Origin: Egicoccus halophilus
GTDB taxonomy: Bacteria > Actinomycetota > Nitriliruptoria > Nitriliruptorales > Nitriliruptoraceae
Direction of reading: 5' to 3'
Assembly (NCBI RefSeq): GCF_004300825.1
Contig: NZ_CP036250.1
Span: 2,846,001 to 2,910,000, forward strand
DNA: 64,000 bases
Position numbers and translations under genes: made by a program. The notes beneath the pieces were generated by a model. The model was not told the DNA's origin. It made no database searches and worked only from the letters and a program-made list of their open reading frames with translations. Shown one piece after another: positions 55,668-63,254 of this stretch (the stretch's first letter is position 1; each line of letters opens with the position of its first letter).

Positions 55668-56938
55668 GCGGAGTCCTCCACGTCGGTGGTGGCGGTCAGC
55701 GCCCGGTCGAACGCCGCCAGCGCATCGGCGACCTGATCCTCGCTGACCACCAGCGGCGGGATCCACCGGACGGTGCTGCCGAACGGTCCACAGCTCATCA
55801 CGACCACCCGCTCCTCGCGCAACAGGTGCGACAGCAGCGCAGCCGTGCGCACCGGGTCCGGCCGCCCCCCGGCGTCGACGATCTCGGTCGCGAGCATCAG
55901 ACCGACGCCACGGTTCTCGGCGATGGCGGCATGCCGCCCGCGCAGCTGCTCGAGCCCGTCGAGGAACTGCCGGCCACGGGCACGCACGTCGTCGAGGAAA
56001 CCGGGGCCGCTCAGCACGTCGATGGTGGCCAGCGCGGCCGCGCAGCCCATCGGGTTGCCGCCGTAGGTGCCGCCGTGGGACCCGACCGGCCAACGCGCCA
56101 TCAGCTCGGCCGACGCGCCGATGGCGGACATCGGGAACCCCGACGCGATGCCCTTGGCCATCACGAGCACGTCGGGCTGCACGTCGGTGTGCTCGATCGC
56201 GAACAGCGCACCGGTCCGACCGAAGCCGGTCTGCACCTCGTCGGCGACGAACAGGATCCCGTGCGCCCGGCAGCGTTCCGCCAGGCCCTCGAGGAACGCC
56301 CGCGGCGCGGGGACGTAGCCACCCTCGCCGAGCACCGGCTCGATCACGACCGCGGCGACCTCCGACGGGGCGGTCTGCGTCGTGAGCAACAGGTCGAACT
56401 CGCGCAGACAGCGGGCCACCGAGGTGTCGAGGTCCTCACCGGTCACGAACGTGTACGGGAACGGCGCCACCAGCACCCCCGACGGCAGCGGCGCGTGACC
56501 GGCCCGGTAGACCGCCTTGGAGGTCGTCATGGCCATCGTCAGGTGCGAGCGGCCGTGGAAGCTGCCCTGGAACACGACCACGTTGGGCTTCCCGGTCGCC
56601 TGCTTGGCCAGCTTGACCGCCGCCTCGGTGGCCTCCGCACCGGAGTTGGCGAAGAAGAACTGCTCGATGCCAGCCGGCGTGACCTCGGCCAGCCGCGCCG
56701 CGAGCGGCTCGAGCCGGTCGTGCCGGTAACAGTTGACCTGGGCGTGCAGGAACCGGCCCGCCTGCTCCCGGACCGCCTCGACGACCGCCGGATGACAGTG
56801 GCCGGTGTTGGCCACCCCGATCCCGGAGGTGAGGTCGAGGTGGTCGACGCCGTCGACGGTGGTGATCGTCGCGCCCGAGCCGCTGACGACCTGCAGGTCG
56901 GTCAGCTCGAACCAGACGTCGGCCAGATGCGAGTCCAT
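55664..56938 (-). CDS. Class III aminotransferase
   Basis: PLP enzyme of 424 residues. Motifs: ANSGAEATEAAVKLAKQAT, FHGRSHLTMAMT, VVIEPVLGEGGY, ILFVADEVQTGFGRTG and the PLP Lys in VMAKGIASGFP; GSHGGTYGGNP closes the site. Relatives act on 4-aminobutyrate, omega-amino acids or amines with pyruvate or 2-oxoglutarate. ATG 56938 has GGGAG six bases upstream. Linked to an aldehyde dehydrogenase and to ring-cleavage genes, an aromatic amine such as dopamine is a possible donor. Confidence 0.88.
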   Translation of the reverse strand: MDSHLADVWFELTDLQVVSGSGATITTVDGVDHLDLTSGIGVANTGHCHPAVVEAVREQAGRFLHAQVNCYRHDRLEPLAARLAEVTPAGIEQFFFANSGAEATEAAVKLAKQATGKPNVVVFQGSFHGRSHLTMAMTTSKAVYRAGHAPLPSGVLVAPFPYTFVTGEDLDTSVARCLREFDLLLTTQTAPSEVAAVVIEPVLGEGGYVPAPRAFLEGLAERCRAHGILFVADEVQTGFGRTGALFAIEHTDVQPDVLVMAKGIASGFPMSAIGASAELMARWPVGSHGGTYGGNPMGCAAALATIDVLSGPGFLDDVRARGRQFLDGLEQLRGRHAAIAENRGVGLMLATEIVDAGGRPDPVRTAALLSHLLREERVVVMSCGPFGSTVRWIPPLVVSEDQVADALAAFDRALTATTDVEDSA

Positions 56939-56967
56939 GGCGTGCTCCCGGAACACGAGGGGTCCGC

Positions 56968-56987
56968 GTCCCGCCGGCTGGCGGGAC
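56968..56987. other. Perfect 8-bp stem-loop upstream of the aminotransferase
   Basis: GTCCCGCC and GGCGGGAC flank a 4-base loop in the 171-bp gap between the dioxygenase and aminotransferase genes, about 30 bases before the ATG. There is no T-tract. It may mark RNA processing or attenuation inside the operon. Confidence 0.6.
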
Positions 56988-57109
56988 GTGCCGGTTCGGC
57001 CGCCCGCCCGCAGCCAACCGGTCCGGTCGGCGTTCGGCATCGTGCAGGTGGCCAAGGACGGTGCCCGGGACCGCGCCGGATGGCGCAGACGGCCCGGACC
57101 GCGACGCCC

Positions 57110-57985
57110 TCAGGCGGTCCAGCCACCCTCGGGGCGGTCGAACCAGACGTGGACCTGACCGGTGCCGGTCGCGTTCTCGTAGTCGGAGAACCGACGACCG
57201 GGGGCGGTGCAGTCGCGACCGCCGATGGCCGCCGCCATCGCGAGGTAGTGCCCGAAGCCGCCCTCGGGACTGTGGGGGTGGTAGGCGTCCATGCCGTCGA
57301 TCACCCGGGCGTGGTCGCCCGCCTCCATCCAGGCGACGCGCTCCTCGTCGGCCGCCCGCGCCTCGGGCGTGACGATGTGCTTCGGGTCGCTGGCCTCGTG
57401 GTCGGGCAGCGCCTTCAGGCGGTGGAAGGTGTGGCTCATCCCGCCGCTGGCGAGCACCACCACCCGACGGTCGCTGGCGGCGACCGCGTCGCCGATCGCC
57501 TTGCCGAGCGTGAGGAAGTCGTCGTCGTCCCCGGTCTGCACGATCGAGACCGACACGAACTTCTCGCCCCGGTGCAGGTAGTGCACGAGGTTGACGGTCG
57601 CGTAGTAGACCGGCAGGTAGGGGTCGTCGATCGCCGTCGTCGGCGTGCCGTGCTCGTTGCCGTGCTTCTCGATCAGCCGGGCGAGATCGGGGTCGCCGTC
57701 GTAGGCGTAGGGCACCTGGCACATGCCGCGCGGCAGCTCCGACGAGGTCATCTTGCCCTCGCGGTGGTCGTGCGCGGACACCACGTGCTCGACGGTGGTG
57801 AACCAGTGGGTGTCGAGCACCACGATCGTGTCCGGCCGCAACGCGTCGAGCACCTCGTCGCGCAGCCGCACGAGGCCGGGGACCAGCGAGATCTCCTTGC
57901 CCTCGTTGAGCTCCCGCCGCGTCGGCTCGTCGAACATGATGGTGGGGGCGTGCGAGATCAGGCCCGCTCCGACGATCTCACCCAT
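57110..57985 (-). CDS. hpaD: LigB-type extradiol ring-cleavage dioxygenase
   Basis: Non-heme iron(II) dioxygenase of 291 residues, closest in character to class III extradiol enzymes cleaving 3,4-dihydroxyphenylacetate (HpaD type). Metal and acid/base candidates are His12 (LISHAPTIMFDE), the His in VVLDTHWFTTVEH and the His pair in GGMSHTFHRLK. DPYLPVYYATVNL is also conserved in the group. AAGGAGA lies seven bases before ATG 57985. It follows the decarboxylase-like gene by 18 bp. Confidence 0.86.
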   Translation of the reverse strand: MGEIVGAGLISHAPTIMFDEPTRRELNEGKEISLVPGLVRLRDEVLDALRPDTIVVLDTHWFTTVEHVVSAHDHREGKMTSSELPRGMCQVPYAYDGDPDLARLIEKHGNEHGTPTTAIDDPYLPVYYATVNLVHYLHRGEKFVSVSIVQTGDDDDFLTLGKAIGDAVAASDRRVVVLASGGMSHTFHRLKALPDHEASDPKHIVTPEARAADEERVAWMEAGDHARVIDGMDAYHPHSPEGGFGHYLAMAAAIGGRDCTAPGRRFSDYENATGTGQVHVWFDRPEGGWTA

Positions 57986-58003
57986 GGCACGGTCTCCTTG
58001 ACG

Positions 58004-58804
58004 TCAGTCCTGGTAACGGTGGACGGTGGTGCCGCCGGCGAACGTGGCGCCCACCTGGCGGTAGTAGGCACCGAGGATCTCGCGCGGCTGCAGCAGTCCG
58101 AACTCCTCGCCGGGCACGTCGAACAACGTCAGCTCCGCGTTCCCGGTGTAGATCGGGCCGGCTTCGACGGCCACGGTCTTCATCGTGACCAGTTCGTGGA
58201 GCGAGGGCGGGGCGTCGGCGCCCTCGATCGCCGGCAGGAAGCGGCTGTGCAGCATCGCGTGGCTGTTGACGAACCCGCCGGTCTCGGTCGTTCCGGTGAT
58301 GGTGAACCGGGCCTCCGCCAGCCGCCGGTCGTAGGCGGCCAGCGTCGCGCCGAACCGGCCACCGGACTCCAGCCGCGGTCCGGCCTTGCCGTACGCCACC
58401 GGGCGGGTCATGTGGATGGAGCCGAGTTTCTTCGGATAGCCCTGGTAGTGGCCACGCACCATCGAGAAGTCCGAGTCGACCCAGATGTAGGCGCACCGGG
58501 AGTAGTGCTCACCCTGGTGGCGGCCCCGGATGACGAAGAAGACCTCGCGATACTGCGAGCGCACCGGGTCGAGCAGCTCGTCGAACGAGTCCGAGCACGA
58601 CTGCCAGTCGGCCCACACCAGCGCCACCGCGCCGGGGTCGTCGGCCGGCTCGATCGGGTCGGGCAGCAGCTCGACCACCCGGTCGGGATCGGTGCGGTAC
58701 TCGATGGTCAGCAACTCACCGCTGTAGTGCCACGGCGGTGCCGGCAGGATCGACGACCTGCCGGTCGCGGTCCGCGGAAAGACGAAACCCTGCAACTCGG
58801 CCAC
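58004..58804 (-). CDS. Acetoacetate decarboxylase-superfamily protein
   Basis: Protein of 266 residues with the acetoacetate-decarboxylase fold pattern: PPWHYSGELLTIEYRTDP, YREVFFVIRGRHQGEHYSRCAYIWVDSDFSMVRG, YPKKLGSIHMTRP and ETGGFVNSHAML. The Lys in GYPKKLGS is the expected Schiff-base position. The superfamily includes decarboxylases, cyclases and lactonase-like enzymes. First gene of the leftward operon; GTG 58804 has GGGAG five bases upstream. It could perform the decarboxylation or hydration that follows ring cleavage. Confidence 0.82.
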   Translation of the reverse strand: MAELQGFVFPRTATGRSSILPAPPWHYSGELLTIEYRTDPDRVVELLPDPIEPADDPGAVALVWADWQSCSDSFDELLDPVRSQYREVFFVIRGRHQGEHYSRCAYIWVDSDFSMVRGHYQGYPKKLGSIHMTRPVAYGKAGPRLESGGRFGATLAAYDRRLAEARFTITGTTETGGFVNSHAMLHSRFLPAIEGADAPPSLHELVTMKTVAVEAGPIYTGNAELTLFDVPGEEFGLLQPREILGAYYRQVGATFAGGTTVHRYQD

Positions 58805-58847
58805 GAGTGCTCCCTCACGCTCCCGGTGCGTGCCACGAACGAAGAAC

Positions 58848-58863
58848 CGTTCGGCTCCGAACG
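58848..58863. promoter_or_regulatory. Operator-like palindrome 1 (catabolic cluster)
   Basis: CGTTCGG-CT-CCGAACG: 7-bp perfect arms with a 2-bp spacer, 44 bp upstream of the decarboxylase-like gene start on the minus strand. It overlaps a 16-mer shared with 25751-25766. Confidence 0.62.
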
Positions 58864-59004
58864 ATAACCGAAGCACGGGGCCGACCGCCACTGCGCCGTA
58901 CACCGCCTCGGCCCAGGGCGCGCGCCCGGACCCGCGGGTACCTCGTCGGGTCCCCGCCGCACCGCGTGGACGATGCGACAGCCCGACGGCCGCTCAGCGA
59001 CTAC

Positions 59005-59020
59005 CGTTCGGCGCCGAACG
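59005..59020. promoter_or_regulatory. Operator-like palindrome 2 (catabolic cluster)
   Basis: CGTTCGGCGCCGAACG is a perfect 16-bp palindrome with the same arms as palindrome 1. It overlaps a TACCGT -10-like hexamer for the FAH-family gene and runs into a second palindrome, CCGAACGTTCGG (59013-59024). Repression by a dimeric regulator at both divergent promoters is inferred. Confidence 0.65.
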
Positions 59021-59058
59021 TTCGGACGCGCGTGCCGTCGAGGGAGAGCGAGACACCA

Positions 59059-59913
59059 ATGGAGACCCGCCGGATCCTGCTGGAGGGCGCTGCGGTCACG
59101 GCCGTTCGCGACGGCGACGACCTGGTCGCCGGTGACGGTCGGCGCGTCGCGATCGACGACGCGCTGCACCTGCCGCCGGTGGTCCCGGGCAAGATCCTGT
59201 GCGTGCACCTCAACTACCGCTCGCGCGTGGAGGAGTTCGGCACCACCCTGCCTGCCGCGCCGACCTACTTCTCCAAGCCGGTGTCGGCCCTCAACGCCCA
59301 CGAGGGCGCGATCGTGCGCCCCGAACGCTGCCAGTGGCTCAACTACGAGGGCGAGATCGGGATCGTCATCGGCCGCCACACCCGCAACGTGACCCAGGCC
59401 CAGGCCTGGGACGCCATCGCCGGCTACACGGTCGCCAACGACTACGGCCTGCACGACTTCCGCGACACCGACGCCGGGTCGATGCTGCGGGTCAAGGGCT
59501 CCGACACGCTCTGCCCGCTCGGCCCGGGTCTCGTCTCGGCCGACCACTGGGACCCGCGCGACGGCATGCGCATCCGCACGCTGGTCAACGGCGAGGTCCG
59601 CCAGGACGGCAACACCGCCGAGATGGAGTGGGACATGGCCTACCTCGTGGCCGACCTCGCCCGCACCATCAGTCTCGAACCCGGCGACGTGATCCTGTCC
59701 GGCACGCCCGCCAACTCCCGCCCGGTCGGACCCGGCGACGTCGTCGAGGTCGAGGTCGAGGGGCTCGGAACACTGCGCAACCGGATCGTCGCTGGCCCGA
59801 CGGCCATCCGTGAGGACGTCGGCGCCCAACCGACCGAGTCCGAGGAGGTGCGCTCGACCGCTCTGGGTGGAGACTGGGAGTACCGCGGCATCCGCGCCCC
59901 CCGCCGGGACTGA
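59059..59913 (+). CDS. Fumarylacetoacetate hydrolase-family protein
   Basis: Enzyme of 284 residues of the FAH family, with the metal-binding pattern LNYEGEIGIVIGRHTRNV and VANDYGLHDFRD. PTYFSKPVSALNAHEGAIV and VILSGTPANSRPVGPGDVVEVE complete the fold. HpaG/HpcE-type members decarboxylate or isomerise the homoprotocatechuate ring-cleavage product; others act in tyrosine or gentisate degradation. Transcribed away from the decarboxylase/dioxygenase operon, with shared palindromes between them. Confidence 0.88.
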   Translation: METRRILLEGAAVTAVRDGDDLVAGDGRRVAIDDALHLPPVVPGKILCVHLNYRSRVEEFGTTLPAAPTYFSKPVSALNAHEGAIVRPERCQWLNYEGEIGIVIGRHTRNVTQAQAWDAIAGYTVANDYGLHDFRDTDAGSMLRVKGSDTLCPLGPGLVSADHWDPRDGMRIRTLVNGEVRQDGNTAEMEWDMAYLVADLARTISLEPGDVILSGTPANSRPVGPGDVVEVEVEGLGTLRNRIVAGPTAIREDVGAQPTESEEVRSTALGGDWEYRGIRAPRRD

Positions 59914-59920
59914 CGACGTC

Positions 59921-59950
59921 GCGCCGCAACGGGGCCGCCCCCTGCGGCGC
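59921..59950 (+). terminator. Strong hairpin after the FAH-family gene
   Basis: GCGCCGCA pairs exactly with TGCGGCGC, with an inner GGGG-CCG-CCCC stem, eight bases after the stop. It fits an intrinsic-type terminator lacking a T-tract, as is usual in GC-rich actinobacteria. Confidence 0.68.
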
Positions 59951-60000
59951 ACGCATCCGGCGACGACGCGCCCCCACCGGCCGCGGTGGCAGGAGCCAAC

Positions 60001-60804
60001 GTGTTGATCCGACGCTGGACCGTCGTCGGCCACCGGGTGCTGCACTCCCGCGAGACCACCGACGCCAGCCGACCCGGACGACCTCCGCTCGTGCTCGTCC
60101 ACGGATCGGGCACCACCAGCCGGTACTTCCGTCCGCTGCTGCAGGCCCTCGACGGGACCGTCCCCGCCGCCGCCGTGGAACTCCCCGGCATCGGGTCGAG
60201 CTCGGCCGACGACATCCCCACCGACGTGGCCGGACTCGCCGACGTCCTGGCCGACTGGCTACGCACGACCCGCCGCCACCCCACCACGCTCGTCGGCAAC
60301 TCGATGGGGTGTCAGGTCGTCACCGACGTCGCGATCCGCCACCCCGAACTCGTCGAACGTCTCGTGCTCATCGGTCCCACCGTCGACCGGCACCGTCACG
60401 GGTTCTTCCGCCAGGCCGCACTGCTGCTCGCCGACGCCTTCCGCGAGCGCCCCTCGCTGATCGCGACCGTGCTCACCGACAGCGCGCTGACCAACCGCAG
60501 CGCCGCGCTCAAGTACATGCGTGCGGCGCTGCGCCACCGCATCGACCAGCGGCTACCGCTCGTGCGCCAACCGGTGCTGATCGTCCGGGGTGAGCGCGAC
60601 CCCATGGTCACCCAACCCTGGGTCGAGGAACTGCGCGACCTGACCCGCGACGTGCGCCTCGAGGTCGTCCGGGGTGCCGGGCACGGCACCCACCACGGTC
60701 ACCCCCACGTCGTGGCCGGACTGCTCGAACCCCTGGCCCCCACCCACAGCGATCAGGAGGATCCCGGTGACGACTTCGGACGACGAGCGGCGACCAGCGC
60801 CTGA
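60001..60804 (+). CDS. Alpha/beta hydrolase
   Basis: Cytoplasmic alpha/beta hydrolase of 267 residues. Nucleophile elbow GNSMG, oxyanion region VHGSGTTSRYF, acid in VRGERDPMV and catalytic His in GAGHGTHHG. It resembles C-C hydrolases and esterases such as MhpC. GTG 60001 is preferred over GTG 59986 because AGGAG is five bases upstream. Its last 38 bases overlap the ppk2 start. A role in the neighbouring aromatic pathway is possible but not required. Confidence 0.85.
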   Translation: MLIRRWTVVGHRVLHSRETTDASRPGRPPLVLVHGSGTTSRYFRPLLQALDGTVPAAAVELPGIGSSSADDIPTDVAGLADVLADWLRTTRRHPTTLVGNSMGCQVVTDVAIRHPELVERLVLIGPTVDRHRHGFFRQAALLLADAFRERPSLIATVLTDSALTNRSAALKYMRAALRHRIDQRLPLVRQPVLIVRGERDPMVTQPWVEELRDLTRDVRLEVVRGAGHGTHHGHPHVVAGLLEPLAPTHSDQEDPGDDFGRRAATSA

Positions 60805-61594
60805 GGACTACCGGGACGGCAAGCTGCGCAAGAAGGTCTATGAACGCGAGCTCTCCCGGCTCCAGGTCGAGCTGGTCAAACTCCAGCAGTGGATCAAGGA
60901 CACCGGCCACCGCGCCGTCGTGCTGTTCGAAGGTCGCGACGCCGCCGGCAAGGGCGGGGCGATCGAACGCATCACCTCCAAGACCAACCCCCGGGTCGTG
61001 CGCACCGTCGCGCTGGGTGTTCCCAGTGACCGGCAGAAGACCCAGTGGTACTTCCAGCGCTACGTCGAGCAGCTGCCCGCGGCGGGCGAGCTCGTCCTGT
61101 TCGACCGCTCCTGGTACAACCGCGCCGGTGTCGAGCGCGTCATGGGCTTCGCCACCGAGGACGAGGTCGCCGAGTTCTTCCGCTCGGTCCCCGAGTTCGA
61201 GCGCCTGCTGCAGCGCGCCGGCATCCAACTGGTCAAGTACTGGTTCTCCGTCAGCGACGAGGAGCAGGAGCGACGCTTCCGGGCCCGCGCCGAGGACCCC
61301 ACCAAGCGGTGGAAGCTGTCCCCGATGGACCTCGCGTCGTGGGAACGATGGGAGGAGTACTCGCGCGCGAAGGACGACATGTTCGCCCACACCGACACCG
61401 ACGACTCCCCGTGGTGGGTCATCGACGCCGAGGTCAAGCGTCACGCACGACTCAACTGCATCGCCCACCTGCTCGACCAGTTCCCCTACACCGACGTCAC
61501 GCCCGAACGCATCGAGCTCCCACCCCGACCGCCCGCCCCGAACGTCGACCGCCCGCCGATCGAACACCAGCGGTTCGTCCCACGCCGGTACTGA
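60767..61594 (+). CDS. ppk2: Polyphosphate kinase 2
   Basis: Enzyme of 275 residues transferring phosphate between polyphosphate and nucleotides. Walker A is GRDAAGKGG (residues 56-64) and Walker B is LFDRSWYNRAGVERVMGF; the length fits one-domain, class I PPK2. GTG 60767 has CAGGAGG six bases upstream and lies 38 bases inside the upstream hydrolase, so the ribosome site is embedded in the preceding gene. Confidence 0.92.
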   Translation: MTTSDDERRPAPEDYRDGKLRKKVYERELSRLQVELVKLQQWIKDTGHRAVVLFEGRDAAGKGGAIERITSKTNPRVVRTVALGVPSDRQKTQWYFQRYVEQLPAAGELVLFDRSWYNRAGVERVMGFATEDEVAEFFRSVPEFERLLQRAGIQLVKYWFSVSDEEQERRFRARAEDPTKRWKLSPMDLASWERWEEYSRAKDDMFAHTDTDDSPWWVIDAEVKRHARLNCIAHLLDQFPYTDVTPERIELPPRPPAPNVDRPPIEHQRFVPRRY

Positions 61595-61708
61595 GTCGGT
61601 TCGCCGCCGGTCCTCGCCGCCGCGGCGCGGGTGCCGGACGTAGGGCGTGTCGATGCGTGCTCCCGGGGGAGGTGGTGCACGTCCGGGGGCGAGTCCGCGC
61701 GGTACGGG

Positions 61709-63160
61709 TCAGGTGGTGGCAGCGCGGGCGGCGTCGATGGTGCGGTCGTTGATGGTGCCCACCGCGGCGAGCAACGCGATCGCCATGACCACGGCGGCCG
61801 CGATCCACGGCGCCCGCAGCCCCAGGCCGCTCGCGATCACCCCGCCGAGCAGTGAGCCGACCGGGATCGCCCCCCAACCGAGGAAGCGGTAGACGCTGTT
61901 GACCCGGCCGAGCAGGTCGTCGGGGATGATGGACTGGCGCAGCGAGACGGTGATCACGTTCCACAGCACCGCGGCGAACCCGTACAGCACCTGGGCCGCG
62001 ACCACCACGCCCACGCGCGAGGTCAGGCCGATCCCCAACGGGACGACGACCGCGGACAGGAGCGTCATCCACAGGGCACGGGACCGGCCGAAGCGTGCCA
62101 CGACCCGCTCCGCCACGAAACTGGCGGCGAAGGAGCCGGCGGCGCCGGCGGTCAGCAGCAACCCCCAGCCGAACGCGTCGAGACCGAGCACCGATCCCTC
62201 ACCCACGGCGTACAGCGCCAGGATGGCCGCGCCGAACGCGCCGGTGCCGTTCATCGCCGCCAGCAGGATCGCGAGCGTGCGCAGCAACCGGTGCTGCCAC
62301 AGCCAGCGCAGCCCCTCGGCGATCTCCGTGCGCATCCTCGGCGATGCGCTGGCCTCCACCGGCCCGGGCGCGACGTCGGACGCCGAGGGTCCCTCCCTCG
62401 TCCCGGCGTCCGCGTCGGTCCGGGCGTCGAGGGGGAGGCTCGGGTCCGCGCCCGGCGCGAGTTCCGTCGGGGACGCGACGGGGTCCCCGTCGGTCACACC
62501 GGCGCCGGCGACCGGACGGGGCGGGACGGCACGGCGGCGGCGGTGGAAGTCGCCGCTCATCATCGCGATCAACGTGGCGGACACCAGGAACGTGCCGGCG
62601 TCGAGCAGGATCGGCAGCGACGCCGCGACGCCGAACAGCAGCGCTCCCAGTGGCGGACCGGCGAACTGGTTGGTGACGATCTCCCCGGCGAACAGCCGCC
62701 CGTTCGCCTTCTCCAGTTGCTCCCGCGACACGACGGCCGGCATCAGCGCCTGCGCGGCGTTGTCGAACAACACCTCGAAGGTCCCGAGCCCCAGCGCGAC
62801 GAGGTACAGCAGCCAGATCGAGGCGGTGTCGGTCAGCACGGCCAGGCCCAACGCGCCCATCAGCACGAAGCGGATCGCGTTGGACACCACCATGAGCTTG
62901 CGGCGGTCGACCCGGTCGGCGATCGCCCCGGCATGGAGGCTGAACAGCAGCCATGGCAGACGGTTCGCCGTCGCCACCCCGGCGAACAGCAGCGGATCGC
63001 GGGTCAGCGCCTCGGCGAGCAGCGGCAGGGCCGCGTTGTCGATGCCGTCACCGAGGTTCGAGACGGTCGACGCGGTCCACAGCTTGAGGTAGTTCCGCCC
63101 GAGCGGGCCCGTCGCGACCTCTGGGGCGGGCGGGGTCTGTCCGGTGGTCTGTGGTGACAC
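61709..63160 (-). CDS. MFS transporter (EntS/MFS_3-like exporter)
   Basis: Membrane protein of 483 residues with twelve predicted segments. Motif A-like loops (GAIADRVDRRKLMV, ERVVARFGRSRALWM) and TASTVSNLGDGI at the start match enterobactin-exporter-like MFS_3 proteins. The central loop (about 205-285) is unusually long and rich in Pro, Ala and Asp. GTG 63160 is taken from the homology start; longer versions are possible. Substrate unknown; it lies between ppk2 and the last dehydrogenase, which it does not overlap. Confidence 0.83.
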   Translation of the reverse strand: MSPQTTGQTPPAPEVATGPLGRNYLKLWTASTVSNLGDGIDNAALPLLAEALTRDPLLFAGVATANRLPWLLFSLHAGAIADRVDRRKLMVVSNAIRFVLMGALGLAVLTDTASIWLLYLVALGLGTFEVLFDNAAQALMPAVVSREQLEKANGRLFAGEIVTNQFAGPPLGALLFGVAASLPILLDAGTFLVSATLIAMMSGDFHRRRRAVPPRPVAGAGVTDGDPVASPTELAPGADPSLPLDARTDADAGTREGPSASDVAPGPVEASASPRMRTEIAEGLRWLWQHRLLRTLAILLAAMNGTGAFGAAILALYAVGEGSVLGLDAFGWGLLLTAGAAGSFAASFVAERVVARFGRSRALWMTLLSAVVVPLGIGLTSRVGVVVAAQVLYGFAAVLWNVITVSLRQSIIPDDLLGRVNSVYRFLGWGAIPVGSLLGGVIASGLGLRAPWIAAAVVMAIALLAAVGTINDRTIDAARAATT

Positions 63161-63254
63161 GTTCGATCCCGGTTCGGTGAACGACGCGGGAGTCTCGCAC
63201 AACGACCTCCCGTCGGCGTCGACGCCGAGGCCGGGACCGGGACCGGGACCGGAC

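Noticed and set aside
55826-58867. 1013-codon open frame on the plus strand
   Set aside because: It is antisense to the aminotransferase, dioxygenase and decarboxylase-like genes; long stop-free shadows are expected at this GC content.
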